From Coprinopsis marcescibilis (lineage: Eukaryota; Basidiomycota; Agaricomycetes; Agaricales; Psathyrellaceae): a DNA stretch of 10,212 bases. The DNA lies in assembly GCA_004369085.1 (NCBI GenBank), contig ML210588.1, positions 3,293 to 13,504 of the forward strand, read 5' to 3'. The notes below the pieces were generated by a model. It was given only the letters and a program-made list of their open reading frames with translations. It made no database searches and had not been told where the DNA came from. Both the position numbers and the translations under genes were made by a program. This document shows positions 7,495 through 10,212 of the stretch, piece after piece; the first letter of the stretch is position 1; each line of letters begins with the position of its first letter.

Positions 7495-8035
7495 TGTAGA
7501 CATACCTTGTCTACCCCGTAGGGGCGTTTGATAGATATTTTGGACAGTTATGATTTGAAGTTTAGGCCTAACAAGCCCTGTTTGTACTCTCTTTTTGCAC
7601 GGACCATTTCTTTTAGTATAAAACCCGAGGCTTTCGTCTCAAGGTCCCGTAGCTTCTTACCAGTGGGTATCTAGTTCAAATACATCGTATTTTGCACCCT
7701 CAAGTCTCTCCTTGCTTCGTCTCTATCATTCCCCTGCTTTGCCACTACTCGCTCTCCCTTCTCTCTCTACACCCATGGTGTCTACAGTCCCTTGTGTGGG
7801 GCTCTTGTATTTCGTTGTATCTCGTTGTATCTCGTCTTGTGAGCCTTTGTGAAGGTCCTCGTCGTGCTGACCCTTTGTTTTTCTCAAACTATAGCTGTCT
7901 ACTCTCTCTCTAGGTCCCCGGTTCGCGAGCACCCGCTTCGAGTCATCTCGCACAGCACTTTAGCACCCGTGCACACCTGGTTGCTTATTCCCCGTTTCGA
8001 ACATCTGCGCGACTAGCCAGGCCACAGCCTCTACA
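7495..8035 (+). mobile_element. solo LTR (541 bp) of a different family
   Basis: The sequence runs from TGTAGACATACC to CAGCCTCTACA, giving a 6-bp terminal inverted match TGTAGA/TCTACA. A plus-strand TATA box (7617-7623) is followed by a C/T-rich leader-like tract. The 5' tip is palindromic: GTAGACA pairs TGTCTAC (7496-7502 with 7508-7514) and CCCC pairs GGGG (7514-7517 with 7521-7524). I see no coding frame. The flanks (CTATA left, CCAGC right) do not form a target duplication, so either a boundary is misplaced or a recombination has joined two loci. Confidence 0.7.
7617..7623 (+). promoter_or_regulatory. TATA box of the 541-bp solo LTR
   Basis: TATAAAA lies 122 bp into the LTR. The transcript would start near 7645-7650, just before a long pyrimidine-rich leader. 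It supports plus orientation of this LTR. Confidence 0.55.
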
Positions 8036-8394
8036 CCAGCAAGAATTGAATTGTGATGGTCGTGTATGATTTGGCGTCGAAGTTCGTGGTTTTGGGGAAT
8101 ATACATTTTTCCACAAAAGAATAGTGCTGTTTTCTGTCTTTGGACTCTGTGTGCCAATCTGCCAAATGTTTCCATAATTCGGTCAGAACATCTTTGTCTT
8201 TTAAAAGATCTTGTATCTTGTCTGCCATTCCAATGTCGAAGGTTTCTTCTGGTTGATCCAAGATTCATGCCAGTAGGTCAACATTCATCAAGTTCAACTT
8301 GACCTCTTTTGGAAATTGTTCTTCTGAAAGGAGAATCATGTCTTCGTTGTTGTGGTCGCCGTTTTCTGGGAGATGATCCGGTCGTCTGGAGAGT
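8036..8394 (-). pseudogene. RNase H-integrase connector and start of integrase zinc finger
   Basis: This continues from the RNase H fragment with frame changes. One frame gives LSRRPDH-type residues just after the RNase H. Others give QPEETFDIGMADKIQDLLKD and then ALFFCGKMYIPQNHELRRQI followed by IHDHHNSILAG, the first half of an HHCC integrase finger. The expected GHPG and the CxxC half should follow but are cut by the LTR at 8035. The content overlaps the fragment at 7236-7494 rather than continuing it, so the two may come from different copies. Confidence 0.7.
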
Positions 8395-8849
8395 GTGTCT
8401 GATTGAACCATTTGCTCCCAGGTGTATAGTTGAATCGATAGTTGAACTCAGTGAGGAATGTGTACCATCTTGCCTGTCTTCGATTCAGTTTTCGAGTTTC
8501 TCGAAAGTAGGAGAGATTTTTATGGTTGGATAATACTTCAATCAGATGTTGGGCTCCCATCAAGTAGTGTCGCCGTTCGGTAAAGGCTCGGATAAGAGCC
8601 AAAAGCTCTCGATCATATATCTCATAGTTGCGTTCAGTTGGTGACAGAGTTTTTGATATGAATGAAACCAGGTGACGGGCTCCATTGGTGTCACATTGAG
8701 TAAGGACAGCTCTGGTGGCATATTTCGAAGCGTCACATTCGACTTAGAAAGGTTTTTCCAAATCAAGCATAATCAAAACTGGTTGTTCTGTGAATTGTCG
8801 TTTCAGCATGTCGAAAGCTGACTGTCTCTGGTTGGTCCATTCGAATGGA
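8395..8849 (-). pseudogene. RNase H domain of Ty3/Gypsy pol
   Basis: RNase H removes the RNA template during reverse transcription. The frame reads PFEWTNQRQSAF, a TAA stop (8746-8744), VECDASKYAT (first catalytic Asp), NYEIYDRELLALIRAF (catalytic Glu), then EVLSNHKNLSYF, RKLNRRQARW and YTPGSK. The usual third acidic residue, D in S/T-D-H-K-N-L, is Asn here. The codon is AAC after TCC, so GAC with a CpG-to-CpA change explains it. The stop and the lost Asp make the domain inactive. Confidence 0.85.
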
Positions 8850-9752
8850 ATTCCTTTCTGAAGGAGTTCGTTCATTGATTTGGCAAGTTCCGAATATCCT
8901 CGAATAAATCTTCAATAGAAGTTTCCGAATCCTAAAAAGGATCGTACTTGTTTTACGGTCTTCAGAGCAGGCCAGTCTTGAATTCTGGCAACCTTTTTTT
9001 GGGTCCATGGAAATTCGTCCTTCTTCGATGATCATGCTGAGATATTCAATACAGGTTTGACAAAATTGGCATTTCTCTGGTTTCAAGTAGAGGTCATTAT
9101 CCTTCAGCACTTGAAGGGTTTTTCAGGTGTATTCAATCATCTTTTCCTTGGTTTTGGTAAAGATGAGAATGTTGTCCATGTAAATGATGATGCAATGTCC
9201 TTCCATTTTGAGTTTGTCGAAGATGTGATCCATCATTGCTTGGAATGTTGCTGGAGAGTTGCACATGCCGGAAAACATAACTGTTGGTTCAAATAGCCCC
9301 AAGTTCGTCTTGAATGCCACTTTCCATTGATCGCCGTCTCTGATCTGAATGTTATTATATCCCCATTGTACATCCAATTTGGTGAAATACTTCGCCCCTT
9401 TTAGTTTGTCAAGGAGTTCGGTGATGAGTGGAAGTGGATAGGCATTTTTGATTGTCCATTTGTTGAGGTAACAATAATCTTGGCAAGGTTGAAGGGGAGT
9501 TTTAACTTTCCCATCTTCAACGATTGGTTTCTTTTTAACGAAAAAGAAAGGTGTGGTGTTTGGTGATTGTGAGGTCGAATGTACATTTTGACAAGGTTTT
9601 CTTGAATGAACTTTTCCAACTCCTTTTGTTCATCCAGGGTAAGGTTATACGTCTTAAATGATTTAGGAATGAAACCGTCTTTTAACTCAATCTTGTGATC
9701 CCAAGGTTTTGAGTCAGGAAAACGGTCAGCTTTCTTTTTGTCAAAATTGTGA
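8850..9752 (-). pseudogene. reverse transcriptase domain of Ty3/Gypsy pol
   Basis: The domain copies element RNA into cDNA. From the right it reads [36 protein letters not shown], then after a 1-nt frameshift near 9570 [16 protein letters not shown] (normally CQDYRYLN), [34 protein letters not shown] and the catalytic box [21 protein letters not shown] and FLGFGNFY. The box is YMDN where active enzymes have YMDD; GACGAC to GACAAC is a CpG-to-CpA change. TGA stops lie at 9125-9123 and 8914-8912. A further frame slip at the A7 run near 8995 follows MDPKK. The upstream end is lost near 9752, where GC-rich repeat begins. Confidence 0.9.
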
Positions 9753-9754
9753 GT

Positions 9755-10020
9755 ACTTTACCCTGCCCCACAGGTCCTTGCGGCCCTGGCATGGAGCTGG
9801 TGCGGCCCTGGCACGGCTCTGGCATGGCGGCCGCACGGCTGCCGTGCGGACTTGACACGGCGCTGGCACGGCTCTAGTGTGGCTGCCATGTGAAGGCCGT
9901 GCCAGAGCCGTGCGGCTGGAGTGCGGCTCTGGCACGGCTCTAGTGCGGCTGCCGTATGAAGGCTGTGTGAAGGCCATGCCACAGCCATGTGGCTAGAGTG
10001 TGGCTCTGGCACAGCTTCAG
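9755..10020. repeat. GC-rich, hairpin-rich imperfect repeat
   Basis: GC content jumps sharply and the tract is built from short words such as GGCACGGCTCTGGC and GTGCGGCTGCCGT. A loose longer unit starting CTGGCAC recurs at 9863, 9929 and 10006 (spacings 66 and 77 bp; the extra 11 bp look like a local duplication of TGAAGGCTGTG). Perfect inverted repeats include 9896-9910 with 9924-9938 (15 bp, 13-nt loop) and 9831-9839 with 9841-9849 (9 bp). Ala/Arg/Pro/His-rich frames exist on both strands but follow from the composition. It interrupts the RT fragment, so it entered or expanded after that element. Confidence 0.7.
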
Positions 10021-10029
10021 CTGCATGGC

Positions 10030-10187
10030 TAGGAGGAGGATGTGCTGCAATTCTCAAATGGAAGACTGCCAATAACTTCAACTGGATGATTCATGTGATG
10101 CTCTACTATCACACTCAAATTGTGCAATCCAAACAGGAAAGAAACATGGAGGAAGATGATGAGAATGAACAGGAAGAAGAAGAATAA
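10030..10187 (+). CDS. unidentified frame with acidic C-terminus (possible 3' end of a gene)
   Basis: I do not recognise this. A plus-strand frame leaves the GC-rich repeat and stays open for about 52 codons to TAA at 10185-10187. It reads ILKWKTANNFNWMIHVMLYY, HTQIVQSKQERN and then a run of Glu/Asp/Asn ending EEEE. The nearest ATG upstream (9987) lies in the repeat. Composition after 10040 differs clearly from the repeat and is protein-like. AATAAA overlaps the stop (10183-10188). It could be the last exon of a transposase-like gene or chance. The remaining bases to 10212 show nothing recognisable. Confidence 0.25.
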
Positions 10188-10212
10188 ATACAATAGAATG
10201 TATGTACTGTAA

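Noticed and set aside
7692..7953. Short frames on both strands inside the 541-bp LTR
   Set aside because: They fall in the C/T-rich leader region after the TATA box, with biased composition and no recognisable domains.
9741..10081. Ala/Arg/Pro/His-rich minus-strand proteins of 78-107 residues
   Set aside because: They are a by-product of the GC-rich repeat. Several frames are open at once and no motif is present.

Overview
The window holds no intact host gene. It is a pile of nested, decayed LTR retrotransposons of the Ty3/Gypsy chromovirus type. The pol and gag sequence style (integrase with GPF motif plus chromodomain, CCHC gag) and substitutions concentrated at CpG point to a filamentous fungus, most likely a basidiomycete; this is inference. 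Almost all coding remnants read on the minus strand, right to left.

Layout. (1) Positions 1-1523 are the 3' part of an old chromovirus: integrase core, GPY/F domain, chromodomain, a C-terminal tail ORF, a purine tract, and the first 101 bp of its 3' LTR. (2) At 1524 its integrase is cut by a plus-strand insertion (1524-7231) flanked by CCGG on both sides. This is best read as a ~1.64 kb solo LTR of the same family, since its first 101 bp are an inverted near-copy of positions 1-101. The integrase resumes in frame at 7236. (3) Inside that solo LTR lies a tRNA-like, Pol III-type unit (about 1789-2070, minus). (4) Also inside it is a second LTR element (2638-6698, minus, flanked by ACGT) with a full 633-bp 5' LTR, a primer-binding site, gag and a protease, but no reverse transcriptase, RNase H or integrase. 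Its 3' LTR lacks U3: it starts at the predicted R start and is preceded by A15. (5) A third LTR, of another family (7495-8035, plus), separates the integrase zinc-finger fragment from an RT-RNase H fragment (8036-9752, minus). It has no matching target duplication, and the two integrase N-terminal fragments appear to overlap in content, so the two sides may come from different copies. (6) Positions 9755-10020 are a GC-rich, hairpin-rich repeat, followed by an unidentified short plus-strand frame with an acidic C-terminus.

The strongest unifying signal is CpG deamination. Between the two copies of the 2638-6698 LTR I count 15 substitutions, of which 14 are C/T or G/A at a CpG. In-frame stops in gag-pro and most stops in pol are TGA, where CGA is a plausible ancestor. 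Two catalytic changes (YMDN in RT, SNHK in RNase H) also fit CpG to CpA. The locus therefore looks like methylated, silenced heterochromatin. The most unusual single feature is the poly(A)/R-U5 junction at 2971-2990, which looks like a frozen template-switching event during reverse transcription.
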